Source: Okeanomitos corallinicola TIOX110
Lineage (GTDB): Bacteria; Cyanobacteriota; Cyanobacteriia; Cyanobacteriales; Nostocaceae
Direction of reading: 5' to 3'
Length of the DNA: 64,000 bases
Assembly (NCBI RefSeq): GCF_038050375.1
Contig: NZ_CP150886.1
Coordinates: 1,591,318 to 1,655,317 of the forward strand
Shown here: positions 8,617 to 17,905 of the stretch, in pieces
Layout: each line of letters begins with the position of its first letter
Numbering within the stretch: position 1 is the stretch's first letter
Notes under the pieces: model-generated
Databases searched by the model: none
Told to the model about the DNA's origin: nothing
The model's input: the letters and a program-made list of their open reading frames with translations, nothing else
Position numbers and translations under genes: made by a program

Positions 8617-9726
8617 TTGGAAGTAAAAGCCGCAGTAGCTCATAGTGCAGGTAAACCCCTAACTATTGAAACAGTGCAACTCCAAGCACCACAAGCAGGA
8701 GAAGTATTAATAGAAATCAAAGCCAGTGGGGTTTGTCATACAGATGCTTATACCCTTTCCGGTGCAGACCCAGAAGGTTTATTTCCCGCTATTTTAGGTC
8801 ATGAAGGTGCTGGGGTAGTGGTGGAAGTAGGCAAAGATGTCAAAAGCCTTAAACCCGGAGATCATGTAATTCCTTTATACACACCAGAATGTCGCCAGTG
8901 TGATTATTGTTTAAGTTTTAAAACTAACCTCTGTCAAGCAATTCGCGCTACCCAAGGCAAAGGTGTAATGCCCGATGGTACGAGTAGATTTAGTATCGGT
9001 GGTGAGATGATACACCATTACATGGGTACTTCCACTTTCGCTAATTATACGGTATTACCAGAAATTGCTGTAGCTAAAATTCGGGAAGATGCCCCATTTG
9101 ATAAAGTTTGCTACATCGGTTGTGGCGTGACCACTGGTATCGGTGCTGTTATTAATACCGCCAAAGTTGAACCTGGTGCAAATGTCGTAGTTTTCGGTTT
9201 GGGTGGCATTGGTCTAAATGTGATCCAAGGGTCACAAATGGTGGGAGCAAATATGATTGTAGGAGTTGATATTAATCCCAAAAAACGCGCCTTAGCTGAG
9301 AAATTTGGGATGACACATTTTGTCAATCCCAATGAAATTGCAGGTGATTTAGTGCCTTATTTAGTAGATTTAACTAAAGGTGGTGCTGACTATTCTTTTG
9401 AATGTATTGGCAATGTTAAAGTTATGCGTCAAGCATTAGAATGTTGTCATAAAGGTTGGGGTGTAAGTGTAATCATTGGTGTCGCTGGTGCAGGTCAAGA
9501 AATTAGCACTCGTCCCTTTCAATTGGTGACTGGGAGAGTTTGGAAAGGTTCAGCCTTTGGTGGTGCAAGAGGACGAACTGATGTCCCAAAAATAGTAGAT
9601 TGGTATATGGATGGAAAAATAAATATTGATGATTTAATTACTCATGTCATGCCGATTGAAAAAATTAATGATGCTATGGATTTAATGCACAAAGGAGAAT
9701 CAATTCGTAGTGTGGTGACATTTTAA
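8617..9726 (+). CDS. frmA: S-(hydroxymethyl)glutathione dehydrogenase (class III alcohol dehydrogenase)
   Basis: This enzyme oxidises the glutathione adduct of formaldehyde to S-formylglutathione with NAD+. The 369-residue protein has the catalytic zinc ligands ([14 protein letters not shown] and the later Cys in IGCGVTTG), the structural zinc cluster ([16 protein letters not shown]) and the Rossmann motif GLGGIG. The start is TTG at 8617: AGGAGA at 8603-8608 is 8 bases upstream and no ATG fits. The next enzyme of the pathway, frmB, is 590 bases downstream with a DUF29 gene between, so the set probably works together in formaldehyde removal. Confidence 0.94.
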   Translation: MEVKAAVAHSAGKPLTIETVQLQAPQAGEVLIEIKASGVCHTDAYTLSGADPEGLFPAILGHEGAGVVVEVGKDVKSLKPGDHVIPLYTPECRQCDYCLSFKTNLCQAIRATQGKGVMPDGTSRFSIGGEMIHHYMGTSTFANYTVLPEIAVAKIREDAPFDKVCYIGCGVTTGIGAVINTAKVEPGANVVVFGLGGIGLNVIQGSQMVGANMIVGVDINPKKRALAEKFGMTHFVNPNEIAGDLVPYLVDLTKGGADYSFECIGNVKVMRQALECCHKGWGVSVIIGVAGAGQEISTRPFQLVTGRVWKGSAFGGARGRTDVPKIVDWYMDGKINIDDLITHVMPIEKINDAMDLMHKGESIRSVVTF

Positions 9727-9809
9727 TTTTGTGTAAATGAGAAGCAATGCAAATTTAGCAACAGCTTCTCACCCTATATTATAATTGAATTAAACAGCAG
9801 GTTTTGATT

Positions 9810-10244
9810 ATGCAAACACCTAAAATTCAATCAAACGCAGCAAACTTGAGAGAAAACATCTATGAAAGTGATTTTTATGGGTGGACTCAACAACAAGCTA
9901 ACCTGCTCAAAAATCAACAATGGAATCAGCTTGATTTATCTAATATAATTGAGGAAATTGAATCTTTGGGGAGAAAGGAAAGACAAGAAATAAGAAATAG
10001 ATTAAGTATCTTAATTGGACATTTATTAAAATGGGAATATCAACCAAGTAAACGTAGTCGTAGTTGGTTAGCAGCAATTCGGATTCAAAGACGGGATATT
10101 GTCAAATTATTACATGAAAATCCCAGTCTAAAATCTCAGATAGAAATATTGATTAATGAAGCTTATGAAAATGGTCAGGATTTAGCATCAGGAGAAACAA
10201 ACTTACCCCTTTCAACTTTTCCTGAAAAATGTAATTATATTTGA
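9810..10244 (+). CDS. DUF29 family protein
   Basis: A typical DUF29 protein of 144 residues: YESDFYGWTQQQANLLKNQQ, then LDLSNIIEEIESLGRKERQE, then LIGHLLKWEYQPSKRSRSW. The family is helical, cytosolic, nearly confined to cyanobacteria and some proteobacteria, and has no known function. The ATG at 9810 is preferred over TTG at 9804 since AGCAGG lies about 8 bases before it. It is inserted between frmA and frmB on the same strand, 83 bases after frmA. Nothing in the protein suggests a role in formaldehyde metabolism. Confidence 0.85.
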   Translation: MQTPKIQSNAANLRENIYESDFYGWTQQQANLLKNQQWNQLDLSNIIEEIESLGRKERQEIRNRLSILIGHLLKWEYQPSKRSRSWLAAIRIQRRDIVKLLHENPSLKSQIEILINEAYENGQDLASGETNLPLSTFPEKCNYI

Positions 10245-10317
10245 GAGGAAATTATCAGCGATCGCTTTTTTCCTGGTGAACCTGCCAACGATGATTTAAT
10301 GACATAATTAACTGCCC

Positions 10318-11166
10318 ATGACTGATATTAATTTGATTGCTGAATATAAATCCTTTGATGGTAAACTTGGCTTTTATTCTCATGTCTCAAATCTCTGTAA
10401 ATGTGAGATGCGGTTTTCCGTTTATCAACCACCACAAGCTACACAAAAACCATTACCAGTTTTGTATTTTCTCTCTGGTTTAACTTGCAGAGAAGATGTG
10501 TTTATGATTAAAGCAGGGGCGCAATATTGGGCAGCTAAATATGGCATAATTATAGTTGCACCAGATACAAGTCCACGACTGACTGGTACTCCTGGTGAAA
10601 ATGATGAATGGGATATTGGTACAGGTGCAGGTTTTTATGTAGATGCAACAGCAGAACCTTGGAAATCGCACTATCAAATGTATAGTTATATAGTCCAAGA
10701 ATTACCCACAGTCATTAACAGTAATTTCCCAACTCAACCAGATCAACAAAGCATTTTTGGTCATTCAATGGGTGGACATGGGGCATTAATTTGTGCAATG
10801 AGAAATCCAGATATTTATAAATCAGTATCTGCCTTTGCACCTATTGTTACACCGATGAATTGTGCTTGGGGAAAAAAAGCATTTAGTCTGTATTTGGGTA
10901 ATAATCAGGAAACTTGGCGTGATTATGATGCCTGTGAATTAGTGCAAAAAGTGGGATATCATAGTTCAATTCTCATTGATCAGGGAACAGCCGATGAATT
11001 TTTAAACCATCAATTATTACCAGAAGAATTTATCAACGCCTGTGCTAAGGTAAATCAACCTTTAAACTTCCGTTATCAACCAGGATATGACCATAGTTAT
11101 TATTTTATTGCTACCTTTGTTGCTGATCATATTCGTCATCATGCGATCGCTTTTGGATTAGAATAG
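10318..11166 (+). CDS. frmB: S-formylglutathione hydrolase
   Basis: This esterase D-like alpha/beta hydrolase releases formate and glutathione from S-formylglutathione, completing the pathway begun by frmA. It has 282 residues, the normal size. Features are the oxyanion segment LYFLSGLTCREDVF, the substrate motif GAGFYVDATAEPW, the nucleophile elbow GHSMGGHGAL near residue 147, the acid in DQGTADEFL and the His in GYDHSYYFIATF. The ATG at 10318 lacks a strong ribosome site. trmJ follows 25 bases later. Confidence 0.94.
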   Translation: MTDINLIAEYKSFDGKLGFYSHVSNLCKCEMRFSVYQPPQATQKPLPVLYFLSGLTCREDVFMIKAGAQYWAAKYGIIIVAPDTSPRLTGTPGENDEWDIGTGAGFYVDATAEPWKSHYQMYSYIVQELPTVINSNFPTQPDQQSIFGHSMGGHGALICAMRNPDIYKSVSAFAPIVTPMNCAWGKKAFSLYLGNNQETWRDYDACELVQKVGYHSSILIDQGTADEFLNHQLLPEEFINACAKVNQPLNFRYQPGYDHSYYFIATFVADHIRHHAIAFGLE

Positions 11167-11191
11167 TTACTAAATCATCAGGAGTAAAAAC

Positions 11192-11923
11192 ATGGGTTTA
11201 GCTGGCATCAGAATTATCTTAGTCGAACCAGCAGGACCATTAAATTTAGGCTCTATTGCTAGAGTTATGAAAAACTTTGGCTTATCTGATTTAGTATTAG
11301 TGAATCCTCAATGCGATCGCTCATCTACTGAAGCCTTAAACATGGCCGTTCGCGCTAAAAAAATATTAGCATCTGCCGTGATAGTAGATACATTACCACA
11401 AGCATTACAGGGATGCGTCCGCGCCATTGCTACCATTGGCCGTGACTATGATGGAGAACTACCTGTAGAAAATCCTCGTCAAGTATTTCCCTGGTTATTA
11501 GCAGAACCAGAAAAACCCGTAGCCTTAATATTTGGTAGAGAAGATCGAGGATTAACAAATCAAGAAATCAACTATGCCCAAAAATTAGTATTTATCCCCA
11601 CAAACCCCCAATATTCATCTTTAAATTTAGCCACAGCCGTATCAATTTGTTGTTACGAATTATCACAAATAGCGGAAAATTTCATAAATCAAGATATACA
11701 AACATCAGAAACCGCTTCCTTAGATATGATTGAACCTTATTATCAAGAATTAGAATCTCTTTTATTATCCATAGGTTATCTTTATCCCCACACAGCAGCA
11801 AGTCGCATGGAAAAGTTCCGCCATTTGTATAATCGCGCTCACCTAAAAACTGGAGAAGTGGGAATGCTCAGAGGGATTTTAAAACAAGTACAATGGGCAA
11901 TAGAAAATCATCATCAAAAATAA
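11192..11923 (+). CDS. trmJ: TrmJ-type tRNA 2'-O-ribose methyltransferase (SPOUT family)
   Basis: This is a SPOUT methyltransferase that uses SAM to methylate the 2'-hydroxyl in the tRNA anticodon loop (position 32 in known TrmJ). The 243-residue protein opens with IILVEPAGPLNLGSIARVMK (motif 1) and has the knot motifs ALIFGREDRGLTN and PTNPQYSSLNLATAV. The C-terminal helical extension (HTAASRMEKFRHLYNRA) fits TrmJ rather than TrmH or RlmB. AGGAG lies 7 bases before the ATG. It may be read through from frmB, but the functions are unrelated. Confidence 0.88.
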   Translation: MGLAGIRIILVEPAGPLNLGSIARVMKNFGLSDLVLVNPQCDRSSTEALNMAVRAKKILASAVIVDTLPQALQGCVRAIATIGRDYDGELPVENPRQVFPWLLAEPEKPVALIFGREDRGLTNQEINYAQKLVFIPTNPQYSSLNLATAVSICCYELSQIAENFINQDIQTSETASLDMIEPYYQELESLLLSIGYLYPHTAASRMEKFRHLYNRAHLKTGEVGMLRGILKQVQWAIENHHQK

Positions 11924-12285
11924 GATCCTGTTTGTGAATTGACTTTGTTGCTTTTTTATGTCATAAATTCCTCACGGTTAGTAATAAAAATCATAAACAC
12001 AAAGAATTTACGGACATCTTTTCTTGATCTGTCGTGTTAGAATACTTGCTTATAACAGCTTTCAGCGGTAGAACGCTTGAAGTACAAGGCTTTGTGATTT
12101 ACTAATCATTTACCTGCAATATGCTGTATATGAATCCTATTTGAGTTTAAAAAAAACTATCTATAGATTTAACAAAGTTCAACAAAACCAAGCATCAAGA
12201 TTAATAATATAGTTAAGATTTGATAGTTAATTTTCAGTTTAAACACTTACAAAAAACACAGTCGAGTTGGTCACAAGGAGTAGCA
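11924..12285. other. Intergenic gap, no gene seen
   Basis: This AT-rich region separates trmJ from the serine hydrolase gene. I find no RNA gene, repeat or frame of note. It should contain the promoter of the downstream gene. Confidence 0.45.
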
Positions 12286-13782
12286 GTGTCAGAATCAAGT
12301 GACAAACTAATAGCTGTCTCAAAGCAGCAACCTGTACAGCTTCGTCGCCGGATGCGTCAAGTTCCCAAGGAAAGACAAAAACCCGTTCAGAGACAGCAAC
12401 AGAGCGCGAAAAAACCCGACAACGTAGCTCTAACAAAGCTGAGTAATAATCCTGCCACCGTCCCCTCTGGCAAACAAAAATCATATTCTCAAGTAGTTGT
12501 ACCCAAAGCAGTTAAACCTATTCCTAAAGCCAGGACAGCAGTATCAAAACCCGGTACAGGGATAAGAACCGTACGTGTTCCCAAACAGGGAATCTTAAAA
12601 ACCAATAGGAAAGCATCCCGGAAAACACGGTTAAAGCCAATGGCCAGAACTGTATTGTATATTCTGAGGATGTTAATTGTCGGAGTTGGACTAGGTGCAA
12701 TTGTGGGTACGCTGTTGTCAATCTTAGATCCTGCTAGTCGCATCACAAGTACCTCCCCATCTCAGACTAATATAAGCCAATCTAATGCTAATAGTTCCGT
12801 CAACCCAGGTAGCTTGTATCTATCCCAAGAAATTTTACAGTTAAAAACATCTATTCAAAATTTAGCCACATCTAACCCTACTTTAATCCCAGGGGTGTTT
12901 ATGGTAGATTTAGATACAGGAGCTTATGTAGATGTTAATAGTAACACTATTTTTCCGGCCGCTAGTACCATTAAAATCCCCATTCTCATTGCTTTCTTCC
13001 AGGATGTAGACGCAGGTAAAATTCGCCTGGATGAAATGCTGACTATGGAACAAGACATGGTGGCAGGGGGTTCAGGAAATTTACGCACTCAACAAGTAGG
13101 TAGTCAATACACAGCCTTAGATGTGGCAACAAAAATGATTACCATCAGTGATAATACCGCCACAAATATGCTGATTCAGCGACTGGGAGGCCAGGAAGTT
13201 TTGAATACCCGTTTTCGCAGTTGGGGATTAATAAACACAGCCATTCGTAACCCTTTACCAGATTTACAAGGTACAAACACCACATCCCCCAAAGAGTTAG
13301 GAGAATTAATTGCTAAGGTAAATCAAGGTAATTTAGTGAGTATGCGATCGCGTGATTTAATGTTAGATATTATGCGTCGTACAGAGAGAGATAATCTTCT
13401 TCCTTCTGGTTTAGGAGAAGGTGGCCGTGCATACCACAAAACTGGTGATATTGGCACAATGTTAGCAGATGCAGGTTTAGTTGATATCCCCACAGGTAAG
13501 CGTTATATAGCTGCTGTCATGGTACAACGTCCCCATAATGATCCCGCAGCAGCAACTTTAATTAGTTCTATTTCTAAATTAGCTTATCAATTCTTTAGTC
13601 AAACCGCTGTCACACCTCGTATTCCTACAAATAGTCAACCAACAAATAATTTGCAACCACCTGTTCAACCTTTTATTCAACCTCAAGTCATGAACCCCAC
13701 AGCACCAAATGGTTTGGTGCAAAATCTCCCCATAGGTACTAATCAAACTCCTGTTACTCCTCAATACTATCGGCCACAATAA
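12286..13782 (+). CDS. Membrane-anchored class A beta-lactamase-like serine hydrolase
   Basis: A basic, low-complexity cytoplasmic head is followed by one membrane span (residues about 125-148, RMLIVGVGLGAIVGTLLSIL) and an outward-facing penicillin-binding fold. The three active-site motifs are intact: S-x-x-K in AASTIKIP, SDN in TISDNTATNM and KTG in YHKTGDIG. A Pro/Gln/Asn-rich tail follows. Such proteins are cell-wall or antibiotic-related serine hydrolases; a true beta-lactamase role is not shown. I chose the GTG at 12286 since CAAGGAG ends 5 bases before it; an in-frame ATT at 12220 has no ribosome site. Confidence 0.8.
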   Translation: MSESSDKLIAVSKQQPVQLRRRMRQVPKERQKPVQRQQQSAKKPDNVALTKLSNNPATVPSGKQKSYSQVVVPKAVKPIPKARTAVSKPGTGIRTVRVPKQGILKTNRKASRKTRLKPMARTVLYILRMLIVGVGLGAIVGTLLSILDPASRITSTSPSQTNISQSNANSSVNPGSLYLSQEILQLKTSIQNLATSNPTLIPGVFMVDLDTGAYVDVNSNTIFPAASTIKIPILIAFFQDVDAGKIRLDEMLTMEQDMVAGGSGNLRTQQVGSQYTALDVATKMITISDNTATNMLIQRLGGQEVLNTRFRSWGLINTAIRNPLPDLQGTNTTSPKELGELIAKVNQGNLVSMRSRDLMLDIMRRTERDNLLPSGLGEGGRAYHKTGDIGTMLADAGLVDIPTGKRYIAAVMVQRPHNDPAAATLISSISKLAYQFFSQTAVTPRIPTNSQPTNNLQPPVQPFIQPQVMNPTAPNGLVQNLPIGTNQTPVTPQYYRPQ

Positions 13783-13852
13783 AATTCGTAATTCGTAATT
13801 AATAAATACTCTAGGACTTACGCACAAGTTACAGAATATCAAACCGCTTCCC

Positions 13853-13887
13853 TGTCACCTGTTCCCTGTCACCTGTCACCTATACCC
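13853..13887. repeat. Heptamer STRR overlapping the dprA stop codon
   Basis: Units TGTCACC, TGTTCCC, TGTCACC, TGTCACC and TATACCC run in register. The dprA stop codon (13880-13882) lies inside the array, so the last residues of DprA are repeat-coded. Confidence 0.75.
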
Positions 13888-15025
13888 GCTGATATCTCAT
13901 TCCAGGGAGTTGGGACACTAAACCCATTAATTCTAACTGTAATAAAGAACTAGAAACTAAACCAGCATCCATACCCGTTTTTTGGACAATAAAATCAAAG
14001 GGTAAAGCATCAACAGCTAAAGTATTTATTACCTGTTGTAATTCTGGTTCTAAATTAGGTTGAATTGGTTGCGGGACTGGATCAGATTTTACTACTGATT
14101 TAACGATTGGAGTATCTACATCTATTTGGGGAATTGCACCCAACATAATTAATAATTCACTTAATTGTTGATTAATTAAACCTGCACCTTGACTAATTAA
14201 TTTTAAACATCCTTGTGATGGTTCATCATCAACTCTTCCGGGTAAAGCGTAAACATCCCGACAAAATTCATTTGCATAGGTTGCAGTAATTAAAGCACCT
14301 GATTTTGTTCCCGCTTCCATGACTAATATTGCGCGACTTAAACCAGCAATAATCCGATTTCGACGAGGAAAATGGGTGCGGTTTGGTGCAGTTTTAGCAG
14401 GATATTCACTAATTACAATGCCAGATTTTAAAATTTTTTGATATAAATCTTTATTTTTATGGGGATAAATTACATCTACACCTGTTCCCACAACTGCTAT
14501 AGTTCTACCTCCTGCTTCCATTGCTGCTGTATGACTTTCTGCATCTATTCCATCGGCCATTCCGGAAACAACAGTAAAACCATTTTTTGCTAAAGCAGTG
14601 CTAATTTGACGAGTCCATTTAATCCCATATTCTGTTGGTTTACGAGTTCCCACAATTCCTACTAAGGGTTTTTGTCCTGAATTTTCCTGTAAGTCAACTT
14701 CACCCCGATAATATAAAATTGGGGGAGGTGTAGGAATTTCTTTTAATAATTGTGGGTATTCTGAATCTGCTGGTGTCCAAAAATGTGAGTTTATTTGTTG
14801 ATGTTGAACAAGTAGTTGTTCTGGGTTTATTTTACTTCTTTGTTGTACTACCTTTTCTAAAGTTTGAAAACCAAAACCTTCAACTTTGCGTAATTCCGCA
14901 GGACTAGCTTTCCAAGCTGTTTCTAAATTATCAAAATGCTGGTGTAATCTTTGTAGTAATATCGGACCAATTCCTGAAATTTGCGACCATGATAACCAGT
15001 ATTTGCGATCTTCTACTGTAGACAT
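13880..15025 (-). CDS. dprA: DNA-processing protein DprA
   Basis: DprA loads RecA onto incoming single-stranded DNA during natural transformation. The 381-residue protein has the N-terminal helix-hairpin-helix region (ISGIGPILLQRLHQHF), a Rossmann core with VGIVGTRKPTEYG, SGMADGIDAESH and GRTIAVVGTGVDVIYP, the NRIIAGLS motif, and a C-terminal winged-helix-like domain (LPFDFIVQKTGMDAGLVSSS). All signatures are complete, so competence is plausible for this strain. The gene ends inside a heptamer array and lies 44 bases from the DUF2301 gene on the same strand. Confidence 0.93.
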   Translation of the reverse strand: MSTVEDRKYWLSWSQISGIGPILLQRLHQHFDNLETAWKASPAELRKVEGFGFQTLEKVVQQRSKINPEQLLVQHQQINSHFWTPADSEYPQLLKEIPTPPPILYYRGEVDLQENSGQKPLVGIVGTRKPTEYGIKWTRQISTALAKNGFTVVSGMADGIDAESHTAAMEAGGRTIAVVGTGVDVIYPHKNKDLYQKILKSGIVISEYPAKTAPNRTHFPRRNRIIAGLSRAILVMEAGTKSGALITATYANEFCRDVYALPGRVDDEPSQGCLKLISQGAGLINQQLSELLIMLGAIPQIDVDTPIVKSVVKSDPVPQPIQPNLEPELQQVINTLAVDALPFDFIVQKTGMDAGLVSSSLLQLELMGLVSQLPGMRYQRV

Positions 15026-15069
15026 TGAAAAAATAAACCTTTGCGTCTTTGCGTCTTTGCGTGAGCTTT

Positions 15070-15729
15070 CTATCCTTGTACCAATCTTTGATTTTCCAAA
15101 TAATCAAACACAGATTTATCACCAATATCTGCGGGAATATTCTGGACAGTCTTCCGTAATGCAAACACTAAAAAAGCAATTACCCAAATTCCTAATAATA
15201 CTTGTTCTGCTTGCAGTGATAAAATTCCTGCTAAATGTCCTAATAAAAGTAGGGGAACTAAAGGTGTTAAAATTTTAGTTTCTAAGCGATTAAAACAAAA
15301 ACCTTCTTTAAAGAAAATCCCTGTTAATGCTGCAAAGGTAAAACCAATACCAAATATTGTTAGGGGTTGGTTATAGATGGTAATTGCAAAGGGTTGACTG
15401 TCAAAATGTCCAAATATAAAAGCGGAAATACTACCAATTATCCAGAAAAGTTGGAGGATTTGGTGGAGGATTTTCATGTAGATGTGAATTGTGAATAAAC
15501 TCACTCCTAAAGCTAAACTAAAACAGGTATAAAGAGGGGTAATTGCTTGAATTGCTAAGGGGTTATCTCCATAAAATAAAGCTAAATTACTACCAATGGC
15601 AAAGCTAATTGCGGCTATAATTAAACTTGTGCGGTAGATAATTACACCTGTGCGATCATCTTTAGTAATGGTAAATTCGCCAAACTGACCTTGATATACT
15701 TCTGGTGCCGGTATTGTTTGTGTAGTCAT
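15070..15729 (-). CDS. DUF2301 integral membrane protein
   Basis: This 219-residue protein with about six hydrophobic segments belongs to a cyanobacterial family of unknown function (DUF2301). The N-terminus YQGQFGEFTITKDDRTGVII is followed by membrane spans around TSLIIAAISFAIGSNLALFY, YTCFSLALGVSLFTIHIYM, ILQLFWIIGSISAFIFG and others. The C-terminus (IGDKSVFDYLENQRLVQ) should face the cytosol. The ATG at 15729 is favoured over an earlier ATG at 15792 because the family begins near MTTQ. It is upstream of dprA on the same strand and may share a transcript. Confidence 0.7.
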   Translation of the reverse strand: MTTQTIPAPEVYQGQFGEFTITKDDRTGVIIYRTSLIIAAISFAIGSNLALFYGDNPLAIQAITPLYTCFSLALGVSLFTIHIYMKILHQILQLFWIIGSISAFIFGHFDSQPFAITIYNQPLTIFGIGFTFAALTGIFFKEGFCFNRLETKILTPLVPLLLLGHLAGILSLQAEQVLLGIWVIAFLVFALRKTVQNIPADIGDKSVFDYLENQRLVQG

Positions 15730-15955
15730 ATTCAAGAATAGATAATAGACTTGCATCAATATTATACAACAATCATAAATATATGCATACAAAACAGGGT
15801 ATTCTCTTAACCAGTGTTGTTATACCTGGTTTATTAGTAGTATTAATATCACTAAAATAAATAGGTTTAAAAAAACTTAACATAAAAAACTATAGAGTCA
15901 GGTTAGATAATAACGACTGATTGATATTATCTATAGTTTACCCCGGAGCAGAAAA

Positions 15956-16210
15956 ATGGATGAACAACAACGCCTTGCTTATTGGCGTGCTAATACAGCT
16001 TTAATCAGAAATCTGTTAATTGTTTGGGCTTTAGTCTCCCTAGTTTTTAGTATTTTGTTGGTAGAAACATTAAATAAAATCCAGTTTTTTGGTGTTCCTT
16101 TTGGTTTTTGGATGGCGCAACAAGGATCAATTTTAGTGTTTGTGGTTTTAATTTTTATCTATGCTTTCCAAATGGATAAATTAGACCAAAAATATAATAA
16201 TAAAAAGTGA
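15956..16210 (+). CDS. DUF4212 small subunit of a sodium:solute symporter
   Basis: This 84-residue, two-span membrane protein (LLIVWALVSLVFSILLVETL and QGSILVFVVLIFIYAFQMDK) begins with MDEQQRLAYWRANTALIRN. The DUF4212 family always precedes a large SSS-type permease, and here the partner begins 9 bases after the stop. The C-terminal KLDQKYN motif is typical. CGGAG lies 8 bases before the ATG. It is likely required for assembly or function of the pair in the cytoplasmic membrane. Confidence 0.9.
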   Translation: MDEQQRLAYWRANTALIRNLLIVWALVSLVFSILLVETLNKIQFFGVPFGFWMAQQGSILVFVVLIFIYAFQMDKLDQKYNNKK

Positions 16211-16219
16211 GGATAAACT

Positions 16220-17878
16220 GTGTCAGTTGAACTTTGGACAATTTTAATAGTAGGGCTTTCTTTTGCACTTTATATCTACATTGGTTGGCAATCACGGGTA
16301 AAGGATACAAAGGATTTTTTTGTTGCTGGCCAGGGTATTCCTTCCATTGCTAATGGTGCAGCAACCGCAGCAGATTGGATGTCTGCGGCTTCGTTTATTT
16401 CCATGGCTGGGTTAATTTCTACCTTGGGTTATGATGGTTCAATTTATTTGATGGGATGGACTGGTGGCTATGTTTTATTGGCTTTATTATTAGCCCCATA
16501 TTTGCGGAAGTTTGGTAAATATACAGTTCCCGATTTTGTAGGAGATCGCTATGAATCAAATATAGCTCGTGTAGTAGCAGTAATTGCAGCTATTTTCGTT
16601 TCTTTAACTTACGTTGCTGGGCAAATGCGCGGTGTAGGAATTGTATTTAGCCGATTTTTACAAGTTGATATTAATACTGGTGTAGGGATTGGTATTATTA
16701 TTGTCGGCTTTTTTGCCATCTTGGGAGGGATGAAAGGCATTACTTGGACACAAGCTGCCCAATATTGTATTTTAATTTTAGCTTATCTAATTCCTGCCAT
16801 TGCCATTGCTTTTATTCTCACCGGCAATCCTTTCCCTCAATTAGCATTTACCTTTAGTGATGTCGCAGATAAATTAAACCTAATTCAAACAGATTTAGGA
16901 TTTGCCGAATATACTAAACCTTTTGCTAACAAAACCATGTTGGATGTCCTATTCATCACCATTGCCTTGATGGTAGGAACTGCTGGTTTACCCCATGTAA
17001 TTGTCCGTTTTTACACTGTAAAAAATGTCCGGGCAGCGCGATTTTCCGCAGGTTGGGCATTATTATTTATCGCCATTCTTTACACTACTGCTCCTGCTGT
17101 TTCCATGTTTGCCCGTTATAATTTAATTGATTCTCTCCACAATCGTACAATTGAAGAAGTTAGACAATTAGACTGGGCAAATAAATGGGAAAAAACTAAA
17201 CTTCTGGTTTTTGAAGATAAAAATAATGATGGTAAATTGCAGTTAACTCCAAATAAAGATACGAATGAAATTGACATTGACAAAGATATTATTGTTCTTT
17301 CCACTCCAGAAGTTGCTAAACTTGCACCTTGGGTAGTAGCTTTGGTTGCTGCGGGAGGTTTAGCCGCCGCATTATCAACAGCTTCCGGTTTATTATTGGT
17401 AATATCCAGTTCTGTAGCCCATGACCTTTATTATCGCATTTTTGATGAAACGGCTTCAGAAGAAAAACGCGTATTTGTAGGAAGAGTTGTTATTGGATTT
17501 GGCTTAGTTATCGCTGGTTATTTTGGTGTAAACCCCCCCGGTTTTGTATCTCAGGTGGTAGCTTTTGCCTTTGGTTTAGCCGCCGCTAGTTTTTTCCCAG
17601 TCATAGTATTAGGAATTTTTGATAAACGCACAAATTCCCAAGGTGCAATTGCGGGAATGTTATCAGGTTTAATCTTCACAAGTTTCTACATTATCGGTGT
17701 CAAATTTATGGGAATGACACCTTGGTTTTTTGGTGTTTCCGCTGAAGGTATCGGTACTTTAGGGATGATTATTAATTTTATTTTCACCCTGACAGTTTCC
17801 CGTTTAACTCCTCCCCCATCGGCGAAAATTCAAGCTTTAGTTGAAGATTTACGCACTCCTAATTTAGAAGAATCTTAA
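16220..17878 (+). CDS. Sodium:solute symporter large subunit (ActP-like, partner of DUF4212)
   Basis: The 552-residue permease of the solute:sodium symporter superfamily has about 13 spans. VAGQGIPSIANGAATAADWM is the typical substrate and sodium region, and GLAAALSTASGLLLVISSSV is a late signature. A hydrophilic loop near residues 328-352 carries DKNNDGKL, an EF-hand-like calcium motif seen in this subfamily. Members take up acetate or other short organic acids; the substrate is not certain. The start is GTG at 16220, with GAGGA 6 bases upstream. It is co-transcribed with the DUF4212 gene. Confidence 0.88.
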   Translation: MSVELWTILIVGLSFALYIYIGWQSRVKDTKDFFVAGQGIPSIANGAATAADWMSAASFISMAGLISTLGYDGSIYLMGWTGGYVLLALLLAPYLRKFGKYTVPDFVGDRYESNIARVVAVIAAIFVSLTYVAGQMRGVGIVFSRFLQVDINTGVGIGIIIVGFFAILGGMKGITWTQAAQYCILILAYLIPAIAIAFILTGNPFPQLAFTFSDVADKLNLIQTDLGFAEYTKPFANKTMLDVLFITIALMVGTAGLPHVIVRFYTVKNVRAARFSAGWALLFIAILYTTAPAVSMFARYNLIDSLHNRTIEEVRQLDWANKWEKTKLLVFEDKNNDGKLQLTPNKDTNEIDIDKDIIVLSTPEVAKLAPWVVALVAAGGLAAALSTASGLLLVISSSVAHDLYYRIFDETASEEKRVFVGRVVIGFGLVIAGYFGVNPPGFVSQVVAFAFGLAAASFFPVIVLGIFDKRTNSQGAIAGMLSGLIFTSFYIIGVKFMGMTPWFFGVSAEGIGTLGMIINFIFTLTVSRLTPPPSAKIQALVEDLRTPNLEES

Positions 17879-17888
17879 TAGGTAATCG

Positions 17889-17905
17889 GGTAATTAAGAA
17901 TTACC
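17889..17905. terminator. Small hairpin between convergent genes
   Basis: GGTAATT-AAG-AATTACC forms a 7-bp stem between the convergent symporter and TPR genes. The last bases touch the TPR stop codon. It could act on both strands but lacks a strong T run. Confidence 0.4.

Noticed and set aside
16220-17878. The EF-hand-like DKNNDGKL in the symporter as a novel calcium sensor.
   Set aside because: As I recall the DUF4212-partner subfamily, this hydrophilic loop with a D-x-N-x-D-G motif is a usual feature.
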